21,414 nt of DNA. It comes from a virus. Of this stretch, positions 1-5,784 are shown in pieces. The notes beneath the pieces were generated by a model. That model was not told where the DNA came from and ran no database searches. It saw only the letters and a program-made list of their open reading frames with translations. The position numbers and the translations under genes were made by a program. Each line of letters starts with the position of its first letter. Positions within the stretch are counted from its first letter, which is position 1. The stretch covers positions 1 to 21,414 of the IMG/VR virus record IMGVR_UViG_3300047276_000227; one strand, given 5' to 3'.

Positions 1-136
1 GCCCCTCGTTGCAATCGTGATTACAAGGCGGGCAGTGTTGCTCGATTGCTTTGTTAGCAAGAGCGACTAAAAAATCGTCAACGTCTAACTCTTGCGGGAT
101 CTGCTCGATTAACTTTGCTACTTCATCTTTAGTCAT
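1..136 (-). CDS. Hypothetical protein, 5' part only (runs off the left edge)
   Basis: The ATG is the complement of 134-136 and the frame stays open to base 1, giving 45 residues that begin MTKDEVAKLIEQIPQEL. The visible part is an acidic helical N-terminus followed by a Cys/His cluster (CPPCNHDCNE) at about residues 36-44 that could bind metal. The start overlaps the stop of the upstream gene by 8 bases (ATGACTAA on the minus strand), the same coupling arrangement seen elsewhere in this phage. It is the last visible member of the leftward block. I do not recognise a family, and the C-terminus lies outside the window. Confidence 0.6.
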   Translation of the reverse strand, partial: MTKDEVAKLIEQIPQELDVDDFLVALANKAIEQHCPPCNHDCNEG

Positions 137-350
137 AATTTCTTGCCTCCAACATTTTATCTGCCCATTCATAACAAGAACCGGCCACTTGATCCATTGT
201 GATTTTTTTGCCAATTTGCAGTTGAATTGTTTCTTGTGACAGCATTCCCTGTAATGCTTGTGCGGCAAAATAATCACGCAAGGTCATGCCATCGTTATCT
301 AAGTTATGCGTTGGAGTTGGGAAAGCGGATGGTTCAGTGCGTAATTTCAT
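129..350 (-). CDS. Small conserved-type phage protein, 73 aa
   Basis: This 73-residue protein has the core GMTLRDYFAAQALQGML (about 21-37) followed by a C-terminal YEWADKMLEAR helix. Phage genomes often encode short proteins combining 'GMTLRDYFA.KA.QG' with a terminal 'A..MLKAR' segment; the function is unknown to me. It is coupled on both sides: its ATG overlaps the upstream stop in an ATGA arrangement, and its stop overlaps the next gene by 8 bases. It is probably a cytoplasmic accessory protein of the same transcript as the methyltransferase. The similarity is remembered, not searched. Confidence 0.75.
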   Translation of the reverse strand: MKLRTEPSAFPTPTHNLDNDGMTLRDYFAAQALQGMLSQETIQLQIGKKITMDQVAGSCYEWADKMLEARNYD

Positions 351-511
351 AGCAGTGCCTCACCTGCATCATTGATGCGTTTTTGTGTTTCGGCTTTACG
401 GTCTTTGGCTAACTGTTTCACTTGATATTGCGTGAAAGGCCAATATTTAGATGGTTGCATGAGTCCTGATTCAACCCACTTTTGTACTATCTTGTTTTGT
501 TCTCTTGTCAT
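347..511 (-). CDS. Small hypothetical protein, 54 aa
   Basis: The ATG is the complement of 509-511, three bases after the methyltransferase stop, and the TGA overlaps the next start (ATGA). The 54 residues begin MTREQNKIVQKWVESG and contain WPFTQYQVKQLAKDRKAETQKRI, a Lys/Arg-rich helical half that could contact nucleic acid. No known domain is recognised. The tight packing between two other leftward genes is the main support that it is translated. Confidence 0.6.
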   Translation of the reverse strand: MTREQNKIVQKWVESGLMQPSKYWPFTQYQVKQLAKDRKAETQKRINDAGEALL

Positions 512-514
512 ATA

Positions 515-1768
515 TCACCACACTGGTTTTTTAAATTCCCCACATGTTTGGGGCAAAACCATAAGCGATTCGTCGTATTGATTGTCTAAGATAGCAATCA
601 ATGTTTTTCCGATGTGATAAGCAAGGTTGACTGGCACGGCATTCCCAATCTGTTTGTACTGTGCTGCTGTTGAGCCCGTAAAGTTCCAATCATCTGGAAA
701 TGACTGAATGCGCGCATATTCGCGCACGGTTAAAGGGCGTGTTTCGCTTGGGTGGCAGCGTTCAGTTTGTTTTTGGGCTGGATTACAAGTTAGCGTTAGC
801 GATGGTTCGTCCCAACTCAATCTGCGTGCCATTCCAGTTTTCCCGCCACCCAAATAAAAACTCGCACCCATAAACTTCTTTTGAACAGCAAGTGGCAAGT
901 CTCGCCAATATCCACCTTCTGGCACGAGTTCCATTACTTTCTTTTTTTGCTCTGTGTAGTTCTGCCCTTCAGACTTTGGAACCTTTGCTAACGCTGAGCG
1001 CAGCGTAACCGTATAAGACTTTTCTTTTGGGAAGGCTATCGGGCGTTGTAAATCTTTTCGAACTCCAATAATCACCAAACGCTCTCGTTTCTGCGGTACA
1101 TCATAATATTGGGCACGCAGTACCTTGTACGCGACGTTGTATCCAAGTTCGTCAAGCACATTGAGCATCGTTGCTAATGTCCGTCCATTGTCGTGTCTTT
1201 CAAGTCCACGAACATTTTCACCCAACACTATTCGAGGTTTTATCTCTTTAATAGCGCGGGCAAACTCAAAAAACAAAGTGCCTCGAGTATCCTCGAAGCC
1301 AAGTCTTTTTCCCGCATAACTGAATGCTTGACAAGGAAAGCCTCCCGTAACAATGTCTGCCTTGATACCCTTAAAGTTCACTTCCGCAACATCACACGCT
1401 TTGATATTCCACTTCGGGCGATTCTCTTGTAATGTCTCTGCTGCCCACTTGTCGATTTCAACTAGCATCGCAGTTTTCAGCCCCGCGTTTTCTAGTCCAA
1501 GCGCCAATCCCCCAGCCCCAGCAAACAGTTCAACAACCGAGTATCTCGGCTTTTCTTTTGATTTGAGAACTTGAAAAGCCTTTGCTTTCCCTTTCTTTTG
1601 ACTAATGAGTGATTTGATTTGTTCTTCACTCACCAAACGGATACCTTTCTCCGTTTTTGTAGATTTCAATAAACCTTTTTTTTCCAAATAGAGCAACTCC
1701 TCTTTGGCAAGGTCAAATCTTTCACTCGCCTCAGCGAATGTGAGCAGTAAGTCCTTTTTATCTTTCAT
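515..1768 (-). CDS. DNA (cytosine-5) methyltransferase with N-terminal HTH-like extension
   Basis: This 417-aa protein transfers a methyl group from SAM to C5 of cytosine in DNA. The C5-MTase motifs appear in order: motif I FAGAGG (82-87), the catalytic Pro-Cys loop GFPCQ (143-147, nucleophile Cys146), ENV (184-186), QKRER (226-230), a target-recognition region about 255-345 including GGYWRDLP, and motif X GNAVPV (375-380). Residues 1-60 are an addition: a LTFAEASERF...LLYLEKKGLLK...GIRLVSEEQI pattern like a MerR-type winged helix. No restriction partner is evident, so protection from host restriction is the likeliest role, with control of phage genes possible. The target sequence cannot be read from the protein. 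It lies in the leftward block between a Cys-rich ORF and a 54-aa ORF. Confidence 0.95.
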   Translation of the reverse strand: MKDKKDLLLTFAEASERFDLAKEELLYLEKKGLLKSTKTEKGIRLVSEEQIKSLISQKKGKAKAFQVLKSKEKPRYSVVELFAGAGGLALGLENAGLKTAMLVEIDKWAAETLQENRPKWNIKACDVAEVNFKGIKADIVTGGFPCQAFSYAGKRLGFEDTRGTLFFEFARAIKEIKPRIVLGENVRGLERHDNGRTLATMLNVLDELGYNVAYKVLRAQYYDVPQKRERLVIIGVRKDLQRPIAFPKEKSYTVTLRSALAKVPKSEGQNYTEQKKKVMELVPEGGYWRDLPLAVQKKFMGASFYLGGGKTGMARRLSWDEPSLTLTCNPAQKQTERCHPSETRPLTVREYARIQSFPDDWNFTGSTAAQYKQIGNAVPVNLAYHIGKTLIAILDNQYDESLMVLPQTCGEFKKPVW

Positions 1769-1800
1769 CTTTTCTGTTTACAGCCCTTTGTCTTTTTCGT

Positions 1801-1953
1801 TTACTCTGTAATCTTGCCACTAGTGGGTTTGTTATAAAAGCCGCAGTGCAAAAAACGCTTTACTTGGCAATGTTTGCATTCCTTGCAAGTAAGTTCTGGT
1901 GACACCGCTGGCATCTCCACCTCCGGTTCATCCCGTTGTTCGTATGATTCCAT
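1801..1953 (-). CDS. Small Cys-rich protein, 50 aa
   Basis: I chose the ATG at 1951-1953 (complement) because GGGAGG lies just upstream; the frame is open further, to 1995, but without a better site. The 50 residues begin MESYEQRDEPEVEMP and contain CKECKHCQVKRFLHCGF, a CxxCxxC...C cluster that could bind zinc. About 94 bases of its 5' half overlap the upstream 65-aa zinc-finger ORF in another frame. The overlap weakens confidence, but both frames show sensible Cys clusters. Function unknown. Confidence 0.5.
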   Translation of the reverse strand: MESYEQRDEPEVEMPAVSPELTCKECKHCQVKRFLHCGFYNKPTSGKITE

Positions 1954-2057
1954 ACGCCTCCCTCTTTTGGCCGTTGCATTTGGCAGTTGGTGCAAAATTG
2001 TGTTCCAAAGATGTTTGTAACGATTCTGGTTAGTTTTTGTTGTTCTTTGTTAGGCAT
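1860..2057 (-). CDS. Small CxxC...CxxC zinc-ribbon-like protein, 65 aa
   Basis: This 65-aa protein contains CTNC (22-25) and CQRC (49-52) separated by KEGGVWNHTNNGMNRRWR. That spacing, with 'GG.W....NG..RRW.C..C' between the cysteine pairs, fits the short zinc-ribbon proteins common in phages. The start overlaps the HNH stop by 8 bases, supporting translation from the same mRNA. Its 3' half overlaps the 50-aa Cys-rich ORF. A nucleic-acid-binding role is inference only. Confidence 0.6.
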   Translation of the reverse strand: MPNKEQQKLTRIVTNIFGTQFCTNCQMQRPKEGGVWNHTNNGMNRRWRCQRCHQNLLARNANIAK

Positions 2058-2580
2058 TGGTAAATCTAAAATCTTTCATGTTCCAGTTACCTTTTCCAGA
2101 ATTGCACTCAGCACAAAGAATTTGTAAATTGTTTATGTCAAGAGCCAGTTCTGGGAAAAGTCTTCTAGGTTTAATGTGATCAACGTGTAATTTAATTCCG
2201 TCTTTTGCGGTTGCTCCGCAACAATTACAAAAATTACCATATTTTTCAAAAGCACAAATTCTTAGTCTTTGCCATGCTTTTGATTGTAAAAAATCACTGG
2301 AATTTACGTCAGGTTTTGATCTTAGTTTAATGTGTGCGGCCTTTAAAACTTCTAATCCTAATCGCGCACTATCAGATCGTATGTGATTTTCTTGGATCAT
2401 TTTTAACAAACATTTTTCTAGCCGCGCGGCCATGTTTGGATTGATCTCAATATTTCCATGTTTCCATAGCCAGCCATTAGCCAATGGATAAGGTATGCCA
2501 AAAATTTTGGCTTCGTTGTACAAAATTGTAGTTGGCCTTTGATGACCATACTTTGCTTTCAGGTAATCGATGACTCGCAT
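2050..2580 (-). CDS. HNH endonuclease with N-terminal phage domain, 176 aa
   Basis: The C-terminal half holds a zinc-supported HNH nuclease: CxxC at 118-121, HVDHIKPRR (132-140), the Asn pair at 150-151, and CAECN (156-160) followed by SGKGN. The N-terminal segment (RVIDYLKAKYG...IFGIPYPLANGWLWKHG) resembles a domain found alone in phage proteins and may bind DNA. I chose ATG 2578-2580 (complement), preceded by AGGAAG; an in-frame GTG at 2614-2616 would add 12 residues. Its locus is AT-rich. It is the first gene of the leftward block and could be a free-standing homing endonuclease or a defence/exclusion nuclease; a packaging role is unlikely with no terminase nearby. Confidence 0.85.
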   Translation of the reverse strand: MRVIDYLKAKYGHQRPTTILYNEAKIFGIPYPLANGWLWKHGNIEINPNMAARLEKCLLKMIQENHIRSDSARLGLEVLKAAHIKLRSKPDVNSSDFLQSKAWQRLRICAFEKYGNFCNCCGATAKDGIKLHVDHIKPRRLFPELALDINNLQILCAECNSGKGNWNMKDFRFTNA

Positions 2581-2617
2581 ACGCTTCCTAATAATCAAGT
2601 ATTTCTTAATTTCCACC

Positions 2618-2640
2618 CAAAGCCCCCCAAACCCCCCAAA
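2618..2640 (-). repeat. G-rich tract with G-quadruplex potential
   Basis: On the minus strand this reads as two G6 runs separated by TTT, then CTTT and a GGG run, i.e. two copies of a TTTGGGGGG unit plus a shorter third. Four G3 tracts are available, so an intramolecular quadruplex is possible in the leader RNA or the G-rich DNA strand. It lies about 40 bases upstream of the preferred HNH start. Confidence 0.55.
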
Positions 2641-2815
2641 GAAATTAGAGAGTTTCTAGGGGTTCCACCCTGAACTATGTTCAGATCTCAAACTTACGCT
2701 TTTGAGATTCGCCCAGCGACTTTTGAAGATACTCTCTCAAAAATTACCCTTTTCTTGATAGCCGCCGGGGTAGGCGCATTTCTGACGCGATCAGTACGGT
2801 CAGAGCCAAAAGAAA

Positions 2816-2927
2816 AACCCCAGTTGCTTTGGTGGGCTTGACCCTTGGCATGGGCAATCTAAAAATAAGTCCTCAGAATGAATGACCAATTTGTAGACCA
2901 CACAAGCCCACCAAAAAAACCGGGGTT
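2816..2927. repeat. 25-bp inverted repeat (22 of 25 matching) around a second dyad
   Basis: Arm 2816-2840 and arm 2903-2927 are reverse complements at 22 of 25 positions, with 13 consecutive matches (TTTGGTGGGCTTG at 2828-2840). A further perfect 10-bp pair, CTCAGAATGA 2872-2881 with TCATTCTGAG 2929-2938, interleaves with it. Weaker outer pairs are 2853-2859/2947-2953 (7 bp), 2803-2807/2978-2982 (5 bp) and 2784-2793/2989-2998 (9 of 10). Confidence 0.75.
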
Positions 2928-2971
2928 GTCATTCTGAGTTTCCAACGATTGCCACATCGCTGACAGTTCGG

Positions 2972-3000
2972 ACTGTAGGCTCACTTTTTGATCGTGTCAA
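2972..3000 (-). promoter_or_regulatory. Putative sigma70 promoter for the leftward block
   Basis: On the minus strand there is a perfect TTGACA -35 (complement of 2995-3000), a 17-nt spacer and TACAGT as -10 (4 of 6 consensus). The -10 lies in a small palindrome, ACAGT-TCGG-ACTGT (2963-2976), a plausible operator. Transcription would start near 2965 and reach the HNH gene after a long structured leader. Confidence 0.5.
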
Positions 3001-3055
3001 GTAGTATCGTTAACAAATACCCGACTAAATTGCAGGGTAAATTGTTAATTACTTG

Positions 3056-3084
3056 TTGACATCCGTTAACAGTAAGCGCAAGAT
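3056..3084 (+). promoter_or_regulatory. Putative sigma70 promoter for the rightward recombination block
   Basis: A perfect TTGACA at 3056-3061, 17-nt spacer and weak -10 CAAGAT (3079-3084, 3 of 6). A GTTAAC palindrome (3065-3070) sits inside the spacer, with related boxes at 3044-3049 and 3009-3014. The weak -10 suggests an activator or a low basal level. The first gene starts about 40 bases downstream. Confidence 0.4.
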
Positions 3085-3126
3085 GGCTTCACGGTCAACT
3101 CCAGACCGGATGAAAAAGGAACCTAT

Positions 3127-3303
3127 ATGCAAGAAGACAACCTCGTAATGCAACGGCTAATGGGCTTTGCTCTGGCCGTCAAAGATCTAGAGCAGATCGG
3201 CAATCAACTGGACCACAGGGCCATGATAGATGCGCTGATTGAGTACGCCACAGAGTATGAAATAGCACGACACAAGACAATATTTAGCAAAACAGTTAAT
3301 TGA
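3127..3303 (+). CDS. Small hypothetical protein, 58 aa, first gene of the rightward block
   Basis: The ATG at 3127 has AAAAAGGA (3113-3120) at good spacing. The 58 residues (MQEDNLVMQRLMGFALAVKDLEQIGNQ...) look fully helical. Composition is ordinary, with no transmembrane segment or Cys cluster. Its stop is 9 bases before the ERF gene start, so it is most likely co-transcribed with the recombination genes. No family recognised. Confidence 0.65.
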   Translation: MQEDNLVMQRLMGFALAVKDLEQIGNQLDHRAMIDALIEYATEYEIARHKTIFSKTVN

Positions 3304-3312
3304 GGATAAGAC

Positions 3313-3864
3313 ATGAAACTCATATCAACCGCGTTAGTTAACGCACAAAAGCAGTTTGCACCAGCCCTTAAGACGGCCACAAACCCGCACTTCCGCACTA
3401 AGTACGCTGACCTTGCCGCTTGCATAGAGGCCGTTGTAGACGCGCTTAACGCAAACGGCATCGCTCTGATCCAGAAATCGCATCCATCGGATAACGGTAT
3501 TGCTATTGAAACGATCTTTGTTCACGAATCAGGCGAGACTATGTCTGGCGGTGTGTTGAATCTGCCCGCAAGTAAGCAAGACCCACAAGGATACGGATCT
3601 GCCATGACTTATGCCCGCAGGTATTCGCTTATGGCCGCGTGTGGCATAGCGCCAGAAGATGATGATGGCCATGCCGCATCACGCACTGCGCCCAAGCCTG
3701 TACCCCGGTCTACAAAAGGCAAGGAAGAATTAGAGGCCGCGCTTGACACGGCCAACACGCCAGAAATGTTAGCGGTATTGTGGAAAGCGCTCAAACCTGA
3801 AGAACGCGATCTAGTGCGTGACTTTGCAACAAAAAAAGGTGAGCAACTTAAGGGGAAAACATGA
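3313..3864 (+). CDS. erf: ERF-family single-strand annealing protein
   Basis: This 183-aa protein matches the ERF family of phage recombinases, which coat single-stranded DNA and anneal complementary strands. Hallmarks are NPHFRTKYADL (24-34), a mid VxxHESGE stretch (about 70-75), and the signature PQGYGSAMTYARRYSLMAACGIAPEDDDG (91-119). The C-terminal 60 residues are a Pro/Lys linker and a short helical tail that varies in the family. The exonuclease and SSB genes follow two genes later, the usual partners for strand annealing during replication, end repair and genome circularisation. The TGA overlaps the next ATG (ATGA). Confidence 0.92.
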   Translation: MKLISTALVNAQKQFAPALKTATNPHFRTKYADLAACIEAVVDALNANGIALIQKSHPSDNGIAIETIFVHESGETMSGGVLNLPASKQDPQGYGSAMTYARRYSLMAACGIAPEDDDGHAASRTAPKPVPRSTKGKEELEAALDTANTPEMLAVLWKALKPEERDLVRDFATKKGEQLKGKT

Positions 3865-4205
3865 CAGACCGTGAACTAATGCAGATGGCGTTGCAGGCAA
3901 TAGAAGAATTTTGCGAGTATCAAGCAATGTTGCGACCAGCGGAGATTAGAGACGCTTTGCGTGACCGACTAGCGCAACCTGAATCTGACTGCAAACTAGA
4001 CTTTGACTTGATTTTCGAAGCAAATAGCGCAGACATTGAAGCATTAACTGATTCTCAATTTACGCTTGAAGCAATAAAAAGTGCAGACCCCGGAACTCAC
4101 GACGAAATAATTGATGCGTCATTGAAACTAATCAAAGTCGCATTAAGTAAGTCTGTTTTTGGGCCAATAGAAAGAATTGCAGACAGAATTGGGGTTGAAT
4201 TATGA
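3861..4205 (+). CDS. Hypothetical acidic helical protein, 114 aa
   Basis: It starts inside the ERF stop (ATGA). The N-terminus, MALQAIEEF...LRPAEIRDALRDRLAQPESD (about 8-43), has the 'ALQALEE...ALR..LAQPE' module of many small proteobacterial-phage proteins. The remainder (about 45-114) is acidic and helical with no catalytic motif visible. It sits between ERF and the exonuclease, but a recombination role is not shown by sequence. Its stop overlaps the next start (ATGA). Confidence 0.65.
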   Translation: MTDRELMQMALQAIEEFCEYQAMLRPAEIRDALRDRLAQPESDCKLDFDLIFEANSADIEALTDSQFTLEAIKSADPGTHDEIIDASLKLIKVALSKSVFGPIERIADRIGVEL

Positions 4206-4726
4206 GTATCTCAGCAATGAAACAAGCATTGAAGGCTTTGGAGCAAATCCATCCCGGAAACATGACACCAATGGCTGAGGAAGCATGGAACAAATCCATT
4301 ACCGCACTACGCCAAGACATCGCAGAGGCAGAGAAGCAAGAGCCTGTGGCGATTGGTGAAGAATGGAAGCCCTGCGTGAAGTTACCAATCGTTGTTCATG
4401 TCCGAGAACAGCGCAAAGGCGAAACTCATGTAAGTACACGGGAGGGCATCACGCCAGTCAAAGAAGATGACCTAATCATGCGTGGCGTGGCTGGTGAAGA
4501 ATATCCAATTGGTCGTGAGTTATTTAATCGCACCTACACCTTTGACACTGCACCTGTACACGCCATCGACATATCGCAAGAACGTGTCGATGAAACGGCA
4601 AAACGTGAACATGAATGGGTTGGGCTGACGGATCAGGAAAAAGAAAACTTTGAAAATACGTGGGATGTCGGGCCGCTTCAAGTAGAGGCTATCGAGGCCA
4701 AACTAAAGGAGAAGAACAATGCGTGA
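4202..4726 (+). CDS. Hypothetical protein with ALKALEQ...EKQEPVA module, 174 aa
   Basis: Residues 5-50 contain MKQALKALEQIHPG...SITALRQDIAEAEKQEPVA, the same module type as the preceding gene in a fuller form. I recognise this 'ALxALE...EQEPVA' element from phage proteins of unknown function. The following part holds WKPCVKLPIVVHVREQ and later YTFDTAPVHAIDISQE, which look beta-rich. The C-terminus (HEWVGLTDQEKENFE...) is helical. It overlaps its neighbours at both ends (4 and 8 bases). Function unknown. Confidence 0.65.
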   Translation: MSISAMKQALKALEQIHPGNMTPMAEEAWNKSITALRQDIAEAEKQEPVAIGEEWKPCVKLPIVVHVREQRKGETHVSTREGITPVKEDDLIMRGVAGEEYPIGRELFNRTYTFDTAPVHAIDISQERVDETAKREHEWVGLTDQEKENFENTWDVGPLQVEAIEAKLKEKNNA

Positions 4727-5345
4727 ACAAAATAATCTTCAAGGTACTGGTGCATGGTTCAATCAACGCACTGGTCGGTTAACCGCTTCGCGTGTTGCGG
4801 CAAGTATGGCCTTTCTTAAAAACGGCTCTGAAGCCTCTGAGCGAAAGAAACTTAAGATCGAGATCTTATGTGAGCGTTTGACCGGTGACATCGTGCCTAA
4901 GTACGTCACACATGAGATGCAATGGGGCATCGACAAAGAACCTGCGGCCAAGGAAGCGTTTGAGGGGCATACAGGTTTAATTGTGTCTGACCTTGGCTGG
5001 GTTCCACACCCTAGCATCGAGAACTGCGGCGCAAGCCCAGACGGCTTGTGTAGTGACGGACTGCTTATAGAAGTTAAATGCCCCAGCACTGTCACGCATA
5101 TGACATGGATGCTAAACGGTGTAGTGCCAGAAGAATACAAGCCGCAGATGATACTTCAGGCGGCGTGTACAGGTAGGCCCGCGGTATGGTTTTGTTCGTT
5201 TGATCCGCGGTTACCTGAAAAGCAACAGTTATTCATTCGCAAGTTTGAACCAACTGTTGAGGAAATTAAGTTTGTTGAAGAGCAAGCAATTAAGTTTTTA
5301 CAAGAAGTAGACGCAATGTTTGATCAAATTACAAAGGAGAATTAA
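4719..5345 (+). CDS. YqaJ/lambda-type recombination exonuclease
   Basis: This 208-aa PD-(D/E)XK nuclease of the YqaJ family degrades the 5' strand at double-strand ends to give 3' overhangs for the annealing protein. Visible motifs are WFNQRTGRLTASR (13-25), Glu74 in GIDKEPAA, GASPDGL (104-110, metal ligand Asp108), the IEVKCP core (117-122, Glu118 and Lys120), and YKPQMILQ (140-147) for the conserved Gln. Length is typical. With ERF two genes upstream and SSB immediately downstream it forms a complete two-component recombination cassette. It is cytoplasmic. Confidence 0.92.
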   Translation: MREQNNLQGTGAWFNQRTGRLTASRVAASMAFLKNGSEASERKKLKIEILCERLTGDIVPKYVTHEMQWGIDKEPAAKEAFEGHTGLIVSDLGWVPHPSIENCGASPDGLCSDGLLIEVKCPSTVTHMTWMLNGVVPEEYKPQMILQAACTGRPAVWFCSFDPRLPEKQQLFIRKFEPTVEEIKFVEEQAIKFLQEVDAMFDQITKEN

Positions 5346-5741
5346 ATGATACTGACAGGACTAGTACGCGTAGGAAATGAACCGGTGCTTCGCTACACGC
5401 AAGCCAATGAGCCGGTGATCGATCTCAATCTGGCCTACAGTTATGGCCGACAGGACAAGACCGGCAAGAAGCCTACGCAATGGGTTAACGCTTCATTGTG
5501 GGGCAAACGTGCTGAATCGCTTGCGCCTTATATGCTCAAGGGCAAACAGTATTCGGTTGTGCTTTCTGAAGTCCATGTGGAAACATTTACAAAAAAGGAC
5601 GGATCTCAGGGGGTTGCAATGAGAGCAAAAGTTGATAGCCTTGAGTTTACGGACCGCAAGGAAGAGTCCACACCGGCCCCTGTTAAGCAAGAACCGCAGG
5701 GTGGATTTAACGAAATTGAGGACGATATCCCTTTTAATTAA
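5346..5741 (+). CDS. ssb: Single-stranded DNA-binding protein (OB fold)
   Basis: The 131-aa protein starts directly after the exonuclease stop. The OB-fold core covers about residues 1-105, with the SSB-like strand pattern TQWVNASLWGKRAESLAPYMLKGKQ (44-68) and HVETFTKKDGSQGVAMRAKVDSLEF (77-101). A Pro/Gln linker leads to the acidic tip EDDIPFN, which matches the bacterial SSB C-terminal peptide (DDDIPF) that recruits partner proteins. It is probably used with ERF and the exonuclease at replication and recombination intermediates. Confidence 0.88.
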   Translation: MILTGLVRVGNEPVLRYTQANEPVIDLNLAYSYGRQDKTGKKPTQWVNASLWGKRAESLAPYMLKGKQYSVVLSEVHVETFTKKDGSQGVAMRAKVDSLEFTDRKEESTPAPVKQEPQGGFNEIEDDIPFN

Positions 5742-5749
5742 AACGGATC

Positions 5750-5784
5750 TATAATGGTCATGTTCAACGCACAAGGAATATGAC
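5750..5784 (+). promoter_or_regulatory. -10 element plus start-site hairpin before the HNH gene
   Basis: TATAAT at 5750-5755 has no good -35. GTCATGTTC (5757-5765) pairs with GAATATGAC (5776-5784): nine pairs including one G-T, with a 10-nt loop. The right arm ends at the base before ATG 5785 and contains part of the AAGGA ribosome site (5773-5777). Upstream readthrough RNA would hide the ribosome site. RNA starting about 5761-5763 would lack most of the left arm. Confidence 0.5.

Larger units (their letters stand above)
2581..3126. other. Divergent intergenic control region, possible origin
   Basis: This 546-bp stretch carries no convincing gene and separates the leftward and rightward blocks. 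From left to right it holds a C/G tract (2618-2640), a small dyad GAAC-3-GTTC (2672-2682), an 8-bp stem with an 8-nt loop (2685-2708), and a nested-dyad zone (2784-2998). It then has a leftward promoter (2972-3000), three GTTAAC/GTTAAT boxes (3009, 3044, 3065) and a rightward promoter (3056-3084). The leftward transcript would therefore have a structured leader of nearly 400 nt. An origin role is inference; no initiator gene or iteron array is visible. Confidence 0.6.

Noticed and set aside
1125-1574. Plus-strand open frames inside the methyltransferase
   Set aside because: Shadow frames of a gene with intact catalytic motifs; they lack ribosome sites.
515-2580. A restriction-modification pair (MTase plus HNH)
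   Set aside because: Two other genes separate them, the HNH N-terminus is a common phage domain, and no evidence links their target sites; solitary MTase is more economical.
2662-2670. GTTCCACCC resembles a tRNA T-loop
   Set aside because: The flanking bases do not form a 5-bp T stem, and no anticodon or acceptor arms are found around it.
2878-2937. 19-codon plus-strand ORF (MNDQFVDHTSPPKK...) inside the dyad region
   Set aside because: No ribosome site and it lies in the inverted repeats; more likely structural DNA/RNA.
3083-3148. 21-codon ORF MASRSTPDRMKK... before the first rightward gene
   Set aside because: Its start lies at the predicted -10 element, upstream of the expected transcript, and it overlaps the better-supported 58-aa gene whose ribosome site is clear.
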